This document shows positions 20,136 to 29,409 of a DNA stretch of 64,000 nucleotides, piece by piece. Origin of the DNA: Erysipelotrichaceae bacterium (lineage in GTDB: Bacteria > Bacillota_I > Bacilli_A > Erysipelotrichales > Erysipelotrichaceae); the NCBI GenBank assembly GCA_009773735.1, contig WSYG01000010.1, forward strand, positions 1 to 64,000, read 5' to 3'. Every line of letters begins with the position of its first letter. Positions within the stretch are counted from its first letter, which is position 1. Below the pieces are notes generated by a model that made no database searches, was not told where the DNA came from, and saw only the letters and a list, made by a program, of their open reading frames with translations. The translations under genes were made by a program, and so were the position numbers.

Positions 20136-20520
20136 AACCCAAAAAAACTTCTTGTAGTTCATCTTTGATTTCATAATTAAGCACGATCTTCCCTTTATCT
20201 ATTACTAGTTCACAGTGATTAAGTCCAATCAAGTATTCTAAATAACCATAATATTCAATTAATTTATCTTCATCACAAAAAATCTCAATGAGTTGATTTC
20301 GATAAGTCATTTGAAGTCGAAGATCTTTTATTGAGATATCACTACTTAATGCGATTCTTTTTCTGACTTGAATGATCCCAATAAAGTTCTGTCTTTTAGT
20401 AAATTCATAATCATATTTGGTCAGTATCCGAAAAAGAGAAAAAGCCAAAGAAAGTAATAATGGAAGCATCATTATTACCAATAAAGTTTCTATCAAGGTA
20501 TATGCTTTTTTAGAACACAT
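20125..20520 (-). CDS. ComGF-like competence pseudopilin
   Basis: MCSKKAYTLIETLLVIMMLPLLLSLAFSLFRIL; operon position. Confidence 0.72.
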   Translation of the reverse strand: MCSKKAYTLIETLLVIMMLPLLLSLAFSLFRILTKYDYEFTKRQNFIGIIQVRKRIALSSDISIKDLRLQMTYRNQLIEIFCDEDKLIEYYGYLEYLIGLNHCELVIDKGKIVLNYEIKDELQEVFLGYVK

Positions 20521-20669
20521 AGAATTTCACAGTTAGTTGTAACTGTTATGAAATGATAGTTCAGATCATAAATTGATGTTTCTAGAATCACTTTATAAGA
20601 TAAACTGACCAACATGACAAGTCCAAGCATCACCACACACAATTCAATCATCATGAACCCTTTTTTCAT
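20493..20669 (-). CDS. ComGE-like short prepilin (58 aa)
   Basis: MKKGFMMIELCVVMLGLVMLVSLSYKVI, prepilin signal G|FMMIE; operon position. Confidence 0.6.
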   Translation of the reverse strand: MKKGFMMIELCVVMLGLVMLVSLSYKVILETSIYDLNYHFITVTTNCEILCVLKKHIP

Positions 20670-20979
20670 GTACCCGTCCTGTTCCCAACATAATGACAAT
20701 CTTGATTCTACCAAATGAGATGGTTTGACCCATGTTGACATTTCCACTGCCGTTAAATCGAACTGGGTACTCTGAGATAACATCTGTCGTAAGCTCAATG
20801 TTCTCTCTTAAGTACAATGCCATCATTTGGGTATGAATCAATGATGAAATAAATTCATTTGAACTCAGAGTTCTCAATTGATTTGGTTTCATCCATAACG
20901 AAGTTAGTCCAAAAACTACAGTTAATATAAGAACAATTTCAAGTAATGTTCCGCCTTTATTCGATTTCAGCTTGTCCAT
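20644..20979 (-). CDS. ComGD-like prepilin
   Basis: MDKLKSNKGGTLLEIVLILTVVFGLTSLW; operon position; start overlaps comGC end. Confidence 0.7.
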   Translation of the reverse strand: MDKLKSNKGGTLLEIVLILTVVFGLTSLWMKPNQLRTLSSNEFISSLIHTQMMALYLRENIELTTDVISEYPVRFNGSGNVNMGQTISFGRIKIVIMLGTGRVHEKRVHDD

Positions 20980-21250
20980 CGATGATGACGATCCGATCAT
21001 TATTTTGACAAAATGTTTGTTCTTCAAGAATGTAATCGGCACCCACCAGTTGATCAATATTGTCAGCAATTTCTTTGAATTCGATTTTGTACTCGAGAAT
21101 TGCAGCATCAATGACTTTTAATTGAGCTTCGCACCCTTTCTTTTCAAAGAGATTCAATACCTTTTGAATGTTTGGAATTGAAAGTAGAAACAAAAGCGTA
21201 ATCACACTAACGACAACAATCATTTCTAAAAGTGTAAATCCTCTTTTCAT
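20957..21250 (-). CDS. comGC: ComGC major competence pseudopilin
   Basis: MKRGFTLLEMIVVVSVITLLFLLSIPNIQKVL, canonical prepilin-peptidase site. Confidence 0.85.
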   Translation of the reverse strand: MKRGFTLLEMIVVVSVITLLFLLSIPNIQKVLNLFEKKGCEAQLKVIDAAILEYKIEFKEIADNIDQLVGADYILEEQTFCQNNDRIVIIDGQAEIE

Positions 21251-22209
21251 AATAGTTCCTCCATCATTTGAATTGGCATTAGCATGACTTGATAGATGAT
21301 GACAATCAGCATGGTAATAACCAGATAACTATAGATCAATACATATTTGCTATACTTCTTAATTTGATGAGTTAAGGTAATCTCCTGAATTCGATTATGA
21401 TTTTGAAGATACTTTATGATGTCCATCCCTTCGATACTCATTTTGAAGTAAGTTTCAAGTGTTGAATCAATAATTCCAAAGGTATCACCCAAATCTCTTC
21501 CAGAATCGAGATTAATAAGGATTTGATTACATAAATTACTCAAAACTTGTCCAGAACTCCATTGTATTTGCCGTACAATGAGCTCTGTGTTTCCACCTAA
21601 TTGATAAAAATAGATAAATTTCTCACAGAATTCTCGAGAAATAAGTTTTTGCCAAAGATGATGATTGATATGGGATGATAAGAAACTATAAAGTGTGATC
21701 GAACGATAAGTAGCTAGCCACCAGACCAAATAGCAAAACACAATAACTGAAGCATCAAAACTTATGAGCATATTCAATACAATTTTATAAAGTCTAAGGT
21801 TCAAAACTGGTCCTAGAAAAAGTAAGAGTGTTTCAAACATAGAGAATAGAACACTATTGACAAAGATCATAACGATCAAACTAAAACCAAAAAGAAAAAG
21901 AGGATAACTGATTGATTTGATCAATATTCCATTGAGTCTTCTCTTAAAACTCATGGAATATAGAATGACCTGTAAAGCTTTCCTTTGTTCACATTCTTCT
22001 TGAATACGTTGGTATTGAACATAGAATGACTTATTTAAGACACTTCTGATGTGTTGTTCATTCTTTAAGTCAAAATTAAACAATCGAATGATTTCATCAT
22101 CATTGATCTCGCTTTCCAATAAATCAGTGAGAATTTGATGATTGATGATTTTTAATCTATTAGAGTTCTTAACATAAGAAATGATGAAATTAAGGTTGAA
22201 ATAGTTCAT
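21247..22209 (-). CDS. comGB: ComGB-like type II secretion/pilus platform protein
   Basis: Multiple TM segments, YFKMSIEGMDIIKYL, location between comGA and comGC. Confidence 0.78.
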   Translation of the reverse strand: MNYFNLNFIISYVKNSNRLKIINHQILTDLLESEINDDEIIRLFNFDLKNEQHIRSVLNKSFYVQYQRIQEECEQRKALQVILYSMSFKRRLNGILIKSISYPLFLFGFSLIVMIFVNSVLFSMFETLLLFLGPVLNLRLYKIVLNMLISFDASVIVFCYLVWWLATYRSITLYSFLSSHINHHLWQKLISREFCEKFIYFYQLGGNTELIVRQIQWSSGQVLSNLCNQILINLDSGRDLGDTFGIIDSTLETYFKMSIEGMDIIKYLQNHNRIQEITLTHQIKKYSKYVLIYSYLVITMLIVIIYQVMLMPIQMMEELL

Positions 22210-23038
22210 AAGTCATTTTTCTAGTTTTGCCATCTGTTTGCAATTCTTGATGTATGATCAAATTAATTACAGACAAAAGTTCATCATAATTCAACCCTAG
22301 ATTTTGAAGACGATCTAGTGTCTTTTTTGCTGAATTTGAATGAATTGTCAAAAAAACTAGATGTCCTGTTAATGCACATCGAATTGCAGCTTTTGCTTCC
22401 CTTTCATCTCTAATTTCACCAATAACGATGATGTTGGGATCATGTCTTAAAATCTGCTTAATGGCTGATTCAAACGATAGATCTTGACGTTCATTGACTT
22501 GAAGTTGAATTAGGTTCGAATGATAGCTTTCGATTGGGTCCTCTATGGTATAGATTTTCTTATCTTTATAGGAGTTTAAAAGTGTATATAAGGTTGTTGT
22601 TTTACCACTACCTGTACTTCCTGATATCAAAATTAAACCCGATGATTTGTTAAGCTCTTTTTCAATGAATACTTGATCTAGTGGTCTAAACAAGGATTCT
22701 ATATTTAAATAATTAGGTGGATTCATGATTCGTATGACGATCGTTTCCATCATGTTGTTTTTAATATGAGCAATTCGTAATTGTATTGATTTATCACCAA
22801 TCATGATCATAAAATATCCTGTTTGAGGTTTGTAGCTCTTTAATAGATCTAATTTTGCCTTATATTTAATATACTCAAGAAGATTTTTATCAAAATGCAT
22901 ATGTTTAAGATGAACTAACCCCTTGATTGACCTAAGTTCACACTGCCCTTCTCCTTGTTTAAAGGTGATATGTAAATCCGTACTTTTAAGTTTTATGGCT
23001 TTGAGAATCAAAGTGTTAAAAAAAACTTCTGTGTTCAT
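22190..23038 (-). CDS. comGA: ComGA competence pilus assembly ATPase
   Basis: LKSTDLHI, GLILISGSTGSGKTTTLYTLL, DPNIIVIGEIRDEREAKAAIRCALTGHLVFLTIHSN; ORF open from 23065, start at 23038 preferred by comparison with Bacillus ComGA. Confidence 0.88.
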   Translation of the reverse strand: MNTEVFFNTLILKAIKLKSTDLHITFKQGEGQCELRSIKGLVHLKHMHFDKNLLEYIKYKAKLDLLKSYKPQTGYFMIMIGDKSIQLRIAHIKNNMMETIVIRIMNPPNYLNIESLFRPLDQVFIEKELNKSSGLILISGSTGSGKTTTLYTLLNSYKDKKIYTIEDPIESYHSNLIQLQVNERQDLSFESAIKQILRHDPNIIVIGEIRDEREAKAAIRCALTGHLVFLTIHSNSAKKTLDRLQNLGLNYDELLSVINLIIHQELQTDGKTRKMTYELFQP

Positions 23039-23062
23039 AATCAATGTTATGAGACAGAAGTT
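23018..23062 (-). terminator. Hairpin plus T-run overlapping the comGA start region; likely terminator of the upstream MBL gene or attenuator of comG
   Basis: Minus strand AACTTCTGT-ct-CATAA-cattga-TTATG-aac-ACAGAAGTTTTTTTT; 9-bp plus inner 5-bp stems. Confidence 0.7.
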
Positions 23063-23069
23063 CATTATC

Positions 23070-23663
23070 CTATTTTAAGTAAATATTTTGTGCTTTTTCT
23101 TGATTTAAAGTGGTGGGATCATCATGGCCAGGATAAATGTCATAATTTTGATCCAATGCTTTAAGTTTACGTAGACTTTGTTTCATTTTACTTGGATTAC
23201 CTGTTTTTAAATCTGTTCTACCAACACTTTGCATAAACAAGGTATCACCACTTAACATAATATTTTCAATGATCAGACACACTGAACCTTCAGTATGGCC
23301 AGGTGTTTCAATCACTTCAAAATTAAACTCTCCGATTTGTAATGCATTTGGATAATGGATCGTTTTTGCATCCACTACAAATCTTTTAGGAAAAGAATAA
23401 TTCAATTCAGGATTGATTAATAGTGGTTCATCATCTTCGTGTAAATATATTGGACATGTAAAGTGAGTCATCAAATCATTGAGTGCACCAATGTGATCAA
23501 AATGGGCATGAGTTAAAAGAATTGCGATCACTTTTCTTTGACCTATTGCGTTTAAAATTCGGTCTGCCTTAGCTCCTGGATCAACAATAATGACTTGGTC
23601 ATTGATAGATAGGATGTAACAATTGGTTTGAAGAATGCCAACTTTGACGGTTTGAATGTCCAT
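23070..23663 (-). CDS. MBL-fold hydrolase (YqgX-like, glyoxalase II family)
   Basis: LLTHAHFDHIGAL; ETPGHTEGSVCLI; YPGHDDPTTL. Confidence 0.9.
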   Translation of the reverse strand: MDIQTVKVGILQTNCYILSINDQVIIVDPGAKADRILNAIGQRKVIAILLTHAHFDHIGALNDLMTHFTCPIYLHEDDEPLLINPELNYSFPKRFVVDAKTIHYPNALQIGEFNFEVIETPGHTEGSVCLIIENIMLSGDTLFMQSVGRTDLKTGNPSKMKQSLRKLKALDQNYDIYPGHDDPTTLNQEKAQNIYLK

Positions 23664-23668
23664 ATAAC

Positions 23669-23690
23669 AAAAAAGCCGTGAGGCTTATTT
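23669..23690 (-). terminator. Terminator downstream of rpmG
   Basis: Minus strand AAGCCTCACGGCTTTTTTG overlapping the rpmG stop. Confidence 0.75.
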
Positions 23691-23834
23691 TTTTTCCTTA
23701 TGCATGGTTTGTTTATTGCATCTTGGGCAAAACTTCTTAACTTCCATCTTTTCAGGATGCTTCTTTTTATTTCTGGTGTTAATGTAGTTTTCTTCGTTGC
23801 AAACAGTACATTTGAACATAATGTTCTCTCTCAT
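23685..23834 (-). CDS. rpmG: 50S ribosomal protein L33
   Basis: Minus translation MRENIMFKCTVCNEENYINTRNKKKHPEKMEVKKFCPRCNKQTMHKEKK*; 49 aa, two CxxC motifs; not in the supplied ORF track. Confidence 0.95.
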   Translation of the reverse strand: MRENIMFKCTVCNEENYINTRNKKKHPEKMEVKKFCPRCNKQTMHKEKK

Positions 23835-23881
23835 ATTGTTCTCCTTTTAACGCTTAATTAGTATAACATATGCTTTTTGAT

Positions 23882-25951
23882 TTATCTACCAGAAAAATAA
23901 TATTGCATAACATCATATACTACCCGGGTACAAATATTCTCATAAATGAAAATATTACTGTATGCATTGGGTGTACCGCATGCGACTGATATTTCAGGTT
24001 TAGCAGAAGGTGCATAAGCTACAGCAAGCGAATTAGATGATTCAACAAGATTCCCGTTTTTATCGATAAGAAAGGTTTCTGCTGTTCCTGTTTTAGCCGA
24101 AACCTGAACTGGGATTGTCTGAAATAATCTACATAAACCATCAGTTACACAGAGCCTGAACCCATCTTGAACTCTTTTAATGGCCATTTTATTGTCTAAT
24201 ACACTGAGTATCGTCACATCGTTTTGATACGTGATCACATTAGAATTAGCTTCAGTGGCTTTTAATAAAAGTCTTGGTTCGATGCGTTGCCCACCATTGG
24301 CAATCGTTGAGATGTACTGTGACAATTGAATCATGGTATATGTGTCATATTGACCAATGGCAAAATCCAAGAGATGACCGCCTTGAGATGCTGATCCTTT
24401 ATAGCCAGTTGCCTCAAATGGAACATCGACTCCAGTTAAACTACCCAACCCGAATTGGCTATAGTAATTTCTCATGATATTAAATGCTGAAATATCGATA
24501 TCGAGACCCTGGTCATACTTATAGGTAGCACCACCAAGACGCATTGCGATATGGAACATATAAACATTACTTGAAAAAGCAATGGCTTGAAGATCTGTCA
24601 GTTTACCAAGATATCTAAATGATTTTTTTAAAGGCGTTTCTTTGATCTTGATGGGGGTATCATCAATGATCTCACCAGGTTTGATAACCCCTTCATTTAA
24701 CCCCATATAGATCGATGCCCCTTTTACCGTAGAACCAATGTTCATGGCTTGGGTAAATATACGATTGACATCATTGACGATGACACCGTTTTCATAGCCT
24801 ATTGAAACCATTGATAAAATGTCACCATTGTTGGGATTCATTATGACCAGATTTATATTTTGAAAATGAGGTCTTTGTTTATCTTTGGTGGCTATGTCTA
24901 CCCATTTTGTAACAATTTTCTCAACTTGTTCTTGGAGTTTCAAATCAAAGCTCAAATACAGATCTTGCCCATTCGTTCCCGCATTAATTTCTGTGAATCG
25001 TGCTAAACCGTTCTCGTCATACTTAACTTCAAGTGTACTTTCTTGTCCCTTAAGTAAATTCTCATAATACAATTCAATACCTGTTTTTCCAATGACACTG
25101 TTTCTTGAATAACCCAAAGCCAGATGATACAGTAAACGATCAGAACTGAGTCCTTGTTTACTGGTTGTCACTGTTCCCAGAAGTCGTTTCAACATCTGGT
25201 CATTAGGATAAGTCCGATCATAATAAATTTGAGCATCAAAACCAAAAAAATCAGCGTTGTTTTCAGAAAAATAAGCAATTTCTTGGATCGAACAATTGTC
25301 CTTGATGATTTTTATACTTTTAGCCGGAGCAGAATTCATGAGTGTATAGACAATATGAGTACTCTTTGTCTTATCATCAAATGACATGTATTCTACTTCA
25401 GTAATGCGAGCTAGTTTTAACTGATAAATATCTTCGTCACTTAAATCGCCATCATAGTATTGTTTCCACTCTGCTTCAGTGATCTTTTTTGTTGCTAACT
25501 CAGGAAACTTAAAGATAAACAAATCTTTTAGATCTCGTGGATATAAAGTTGTATTGTCAATCACAAAATGTTCAATGAAATGAGTCGCCATTTCCCATTC
25601 TTGAGCGTTTGTTATCCCTTCTGGTGGATAATAAACGATCGATAAGCGTTCTTGATTACTGACCAAGATATCGCCATAACGATCATAAACAATGCCTCTT
25701 TGGGAAGGTAAACCAATGGTTGTCTTGGTGAAATTCTCAAGTTTTTCGATGTAGTTCTGATTATTTATGACCTGTAAGGTATATAAATTTACCCATACCA
25801 AACTAAACAATAGAAAAACGGTGATGATGATGATTTTAAAACGTCGATCTAAAGATCGATCTAGGTTAAATTCTTTTTCTTTACTTGAGTTAACATCAGC
25901 CAGATCTTTGTCTTCTTGGCTTTGAGTTTTTTTAATTTTTAGTTTGATCAC
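23882..25951 (-). CDS. Class B penicillin-binding protein (PBP2-like transpeptidase)
   Basis: N-terminal TM; active-site STVK, SSN and KTGTAE motifs. Confidence 0.92.
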   Translation of the reverse strand: MIKLKIKKTQSQEDKDLADVNSSKEKEFNLDRSLDRRFKIIIITVFLLFSLVWVNLYTLQVINNQNYIEKLENFTKTTIGLPSQRGIVYDRYGDILVSNQERLSIVYYPPEGITNAQEWEMATHFIEHFVIDNTTLYPRDLKDLFIFKFPELATKKITEAEWKQYYDGDLSDEDIYQLKLARITEVEYMSFDDKTKSTHIVYTLMNSAPAKSIKIIKDNCSIQEIAYFSENNADFFGFDAQIYYDRTYPNDQMLKRLLGTVTTSKQGLSSDRLLYHLALGYSRNSVIGKTGIELYYENLLKGQESTLEVKYDENGLARFTEINAGTNGQDLYLSFDLKLQEQVEKIVTKWVDIATKDKQRPHFQNINLVIMNPNNGDILSMVSIGYENGVIVNDVNRIFTQAMNIGSTVKGASIYMGLNEGVIKPGEIIDDTPIKIKETPLKKSFRYLGKLTDLQAIAFSSNVYMFHIAMRLGGATYKYDQGLDIDISAFNIMRNYYSQFGLGSLTGVDVPFEATGYKGSASQGGHLLDFAIGQYDTYTMIQLSQYISTIANGGQRIEPRLLLKATEANSNVITYQNDVTILSVLDNKMAIKRVQDGFRLCVTDGLCRLFQTIPVQVSAKTGTAETFLIDKNGNLVESSNSLAVAYAPSAKPEISVACGTPNAYSNIFIYENICTRVVYDVMQYYFSGR

Positions 25952-26014
25952 AGGTCTATTATAAACACTTAGTGGGTAAAATCATAGTGTGATATACTTG
26001 TTTAGAGGTTGAAT

Positions 26015-27085
26015 ATGAAAAGAACTGAAACACGAAGCATATATGTAAAAGACTTACAAATAGGTGGACAGAACAAAGTTGTGATCCAATCTATGACCAA
26101 TACCAAGACCAAAGATATTGAAGCGACGGTGGCTCAAATCAAGGCTCTTGAAGGATTTGGATGTGAATTGATACGATTAGCGATCCTCGATGAAGAAGAT
26201 GCTTACGCAATAAAAGAACTCGTAAAAGAGTCTAAAGTGCCTCTGGTCGCAGATATTCATTTTAATTACAAGTTAGCTCTGATAGCAATTGAGAGTGGTA
26301 TTCATAAAATAAGACTTAATCCAGGCAACATAAAAAACAAGGACCATATTGCTTTGGTTGTCAAAGCCTGTAAAGAAAAACATATCCCCATTAGAATCGG
26401 AATCAACAGTGGATCACTGGAAAAAGATATTTTAGCCAAATACGGTGGTATTCCATGTGCAGAAGCCATGATCGAATCTGCTTGGGAACATGTCAACATC
26501 TTGACTTCGCTTGATTTTCACGAGATCGCGTTATCATTTAAATCCAGTGATGTTCGTTTAACCATCGATGTGTATGAAAAAGCATCTAAAATATTCCCCT
26601 ATCCGCTTCATTTAGGCGTTACTGAAGCCGGAACACTATTATCTTCTTCAATCAAGTCCTCTGCTGCTTTAGGGATACTGCTTCATCAAGGCATTGGAGA
26701 CACGATTCGGATATCCATCAGTGATGATCCAGTTGAAGAAATAAAGGTCGCCAAGCAATTACTAAAAGCCTTTGGTTTATATAAAAATGTGGCTGATTTG
26801 GTCGCCTGCCCTACGTGTGGTCGATTACAGTATGATATGCTGCCTATCGTTAATGAAATCGAAGCATACCTAAACAACATCCAAAAAGACATTACCGTGG
26901 CCGTCATGGGTTGTCCAGTCAATGGTCCTCAAGAAGCATCTCGAGCTGATCTAGGGGTTGCTGGAGGTTATAAAGAAGCACTTTTGTTTAAAAAAGGTCA
27001 ATTTGTTCGATCCATTCCTCAAGCTTCAATCGTTGAAGAACTTAAGATGGAAATCGAAAAGTACATCATAGAAAACAAGCTATAA
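26015..27085 (+). CDS. ispG: 4-hydroxy-3-methylbut-2-en-1-yl diphosphate synthase (IspG/GcpE)
   Basis: VVIQSMTNTKTKDIEATVAQI; VADIHFNYKLAL; ACPTCGRLQYD; VMGCPVNGPQEASRADLGVAGG. Confidence 0.96.
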   Translation: MKRTETRSIYVKDLQIGGQNKVVIQSMTNTKTKDIEATVAQIKALEGFGCELIRLAILDEEDAYAIKELVKESKVPLVADIHFNYKLALIAIESGIHKIRLNPGNIKNKDHIALVVKACKEKHIPIRIGINSGSLEKDILAKYGGIPCAEAMIESAWEHVNILTSLDFHEIALSFKSSDVRLTIDVYEKASKIFPYPLHLGVTEAGTLLSSSIKSSAALGILLHQGIGDTIRISISDDPVEEIKVAKQLLKAFGLYKNVADLVACPTCGRLQYDMLPIVNEIEAYLNNIQKDITVAVMGCPVNGPQEASRADLGVAGGYKEALLFKKGQFVRSIPQASIVEELKMEIEKYIIENKL

Positions 27086-27117
27086 AAAAGGAAATCACTT
27101 CGGTTGATTTCCTTTTT
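27084..27117. terminator. Shared bidirectional terminator (ispG / cshB-like)
   Basis: AAAAAAGGAAATCACTTCGGTTGATTTCCTTTTT; overlaps helicase 3' codons. Confidence 0.8.
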
Positions 27118-28423
27118 CTATTTGACTGATTTTAGATTTGATATGTTGTTGTTCTTTGATTGATTTCTTAATCATTACGCGACGCGCTTTACGTTTGATG
27201 CTTTCAATCTCTTGTTCTTTCTTCTTCTTATAATTAGGTTTAACGGCGACTTTTTTCTGATTGACGATACGAGCAATTGCTTTATCGGCTTCTTTCTTTC
27301 TGAATGTAAATTTGAATCCATAAGGCTTCATTTCACGTAACGAATTATCCGCCAGATTACGATGTTCAAAATAGATGCCGCGTTCGATCAATTGACGTAT
27401 GCCTTGATCATCTTTAACAGTGTAGAAAATATAACTTTGACCATTTCGACCAGTACGACCAGTCCGACCAGCGCGATGAATATAAAAGTCGAGATCTTTA
27501 GGTAGTCCAATTGAGATGACATCGCTGATTTCAGGGATATCAATACCTCGAGCAGCTAAATCTGTTGTTAATACATATGAAACCTGTTGATTTCTAATCA
27601 ATGTTAAATTCTGTGTTCGTTCACGTGCACTCAATTTGCCATGTAAAACGATATGCTTCATGCCTTTATCGTTGAAAGCATTACTTAGTTTATTCAATTC
27701 ATCTAAATTGTTTAAGAAGATCAAAGCAATGTATGGATTGATGACATTAAACAGATCAAACAATACATCTGATGATCTATGTTTGAGTGGAATTAGAAAA
27801 TGTTTGATTTTTGGATCAAATTTCACATCATGATCAATTGAAATCTGTTCAGGATTCTTTAAGTATTTCTTGATGAAGGATTTAAGATTGTCAGGTACTG
27901 TGGCACTAAAAACCAAAGTTTGATGTTGGGCTTTGATTTTATCCATCAAGGCATCTAAATCATCAATCGTACTTTTTTCCAGCATCATATCTGCTTCATC
28001 GATAACGATTACTTTGGGTCGCTGAATCTGTAAAACATTTTCTTCAATAAACATGGCTTTTAATCTACCTAATGTCCCAATGACGATATGACTCTTTAAA
28101 GTATCAGGATTGATTTTGTCCGATCCTTTAGTGATCATCTTTACACTAAGCTTAGGATCCAAGGTCTTAAAAGGTTGAATCATGTTGAATACTTGTTTTG
28201 CTAATTCTAAGGTCGGAACCAGAATCAGAGCTTGAGTTTCATTTTGACTCGTATCAATCAAATTGAATAACGGAAATAAATAAGCATGTGTTTTACCTGT
28301 TCCTGTTTTAGAAACAGCGATCAAATCTTTACCTGCTATCGCAAGTGGAAAAACGCTCTCTTGAACGGATGTAGATTCTTTAAATCCAAAAACGGTATTC
28401 AGTGTTGTTAAGGTATATTTCAT
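27095..28423 (-). CDS. DEAD-box RNA helicase (CshB-like)
   Basis: SKTGTGKTHAYLFPL, VIDEADMML, FSATVP, TDLAARGIDIPEISDVI, HRAGRTGRTGRNG. Confidence 0.93.
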   Translation of the reverse strand: MKYTLTTLNTVFGFKESTSVQESVFPLAIAGKDLIAVSKTGTGKTHAYLFPLFNLIDTSQNETQALILVPTLELAKQVFNMIQPFKTLDPKLSVKMITKGSDKINPDTLKSHIVIGTLGRLKAMFIEENVLQIQRPKVIVIDEADMMLEKSTIDDLDALMDKIKAQHQTLVFSATVPDNLKSFIKKYLKNPEQISIDHDVKFDPKIKHFLIPLKHRSSDVLFDLFNVINPYIALIFLNNLDELNKLSNAFNDKGMKHIVLHGKLSARERTQNLTLIRNQQVSYVLTTDLAARGIDIPEISDVISIGLPKDLDFYIHRAGRTGRTGRNGQSYIFYTVKDDQGIRQLIERGIYFEHRNLADNSLREMKPYGFKFTFRKKEADKAIARIVNQKKVAVKPNYKKKKEQEIESIKRKARRVMIKKSIKEQQHIKSKISQIEKGNQPK

Positions 28424-28485
28424 AAGTCTCCCGCACCATTATAATGATTTTTAACCTTAAATGCAAAATATGTTATAGTTTATGC

Positions 28486-29409
28486 ATGAAAAACAGGTTT
28501 AAAGTCATAGATGTTAACCCTAGAGGCTTTTGTAAAGGGGTTTATAATGCCATAGAATTGGCAAAGAAAGCAAGACTAGAACATCCTAACGATAAAATAA
28601 GCATTTTAGGAGAACTTGTTCATAACAAAGACGTAACTTCTGCTTTGTCTTTGCTCAACATCGAAACCATAGAATCTAAAGGTAAGACAAGACTTGAGCT
28701 TTTAGATGAAATCCAAGAAGGTTTTATCATCTTCTCTGCCCATGGCGTCAGTCCCTTAATTGAAAACAAAGCCAAATCCAGAGGACTACAAACCATAAAT
28801 GCTTCTTGTGTCGATGTTTTAGTAACACAGGATTTGATTAAAAAATACATTGAGCAAAACTACGACATCCTATATATTGGCCAAAAAGGTCATCCAGAAG
28901 CTGAAGCTGTACTAGAGTTACATGATACAAAAATTAAACTGGTTGAAATTGGACACCCACTTCCTAACATTGATTCTTCTTTGATATTTGTTACCAATCA
29001 AACCACTATGAGTATCTTTGATATCCAAGCAACATTAAATCAGTTGAGTCTTAAGTATCCACATGCGATATTAAGCAACGAAACATGTAGTGCAACACGT
29101 TTAAGACAAGAAGCCATTTTAAAATTACCGGATGATGTAGATGGCATCGTAATTATTGGAGATCATCAGTCCAACAACACAAAAATGTTGGGAAAGATTG
29201 CCCAAAACAAACAAATCAAAAACATTATTTCAATTCAAAACCTAATAGAGCTTGATCCATCTCTTCTTGATCAGTGTCATGAAGTTGCGATTACTGCAGG
29301 TGCCTCTACTCCTAAATTCATTATTGATGCAGTTGTTAACTTCATCAAAGCTTACTCTCAAGATGAGACCATACAAAAAGAAGACTACTTAATCAACCCT
29401 TTTATCTAA
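28486..29409 (+). CDS. ispH: 4-hydroxy-3-methylbut-2-enyl diphosphate reductase (IspH/LytB)
   Basis: VNPRGFCKGVYNAIELAKKA, FSAHGVSP, NASCVDV, NETCSATRLRQEA; start at MKNRFKV. Confidence 0.93.
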   Translation: MKNRFKVIDVNPRGFCKGVYNAIELAKKARLEHPNDKISILGELVHNKDVTSALSLLNIETIESKGKTRLELLDEIQEGFIIFSAHGVSPLIENKAKSRGLQTINASCVDVLVTQDLIKKYIEQNYDILYIGQKGHPEAEAVLELHDTKIKLVEIGHPLPNIDSSLIFVTNQTTMSIFDIQATLNQLSLKYPHAILSNETCSATRLRQEAILKLPDDVDGIVIIGDHQSNNTKMLGKIAQNKQIKNIISIQNLIELDPSLLDQCHEVAITAGASTPKFIIDAVVNFIKAYSQDETIQKEDYLINPFI

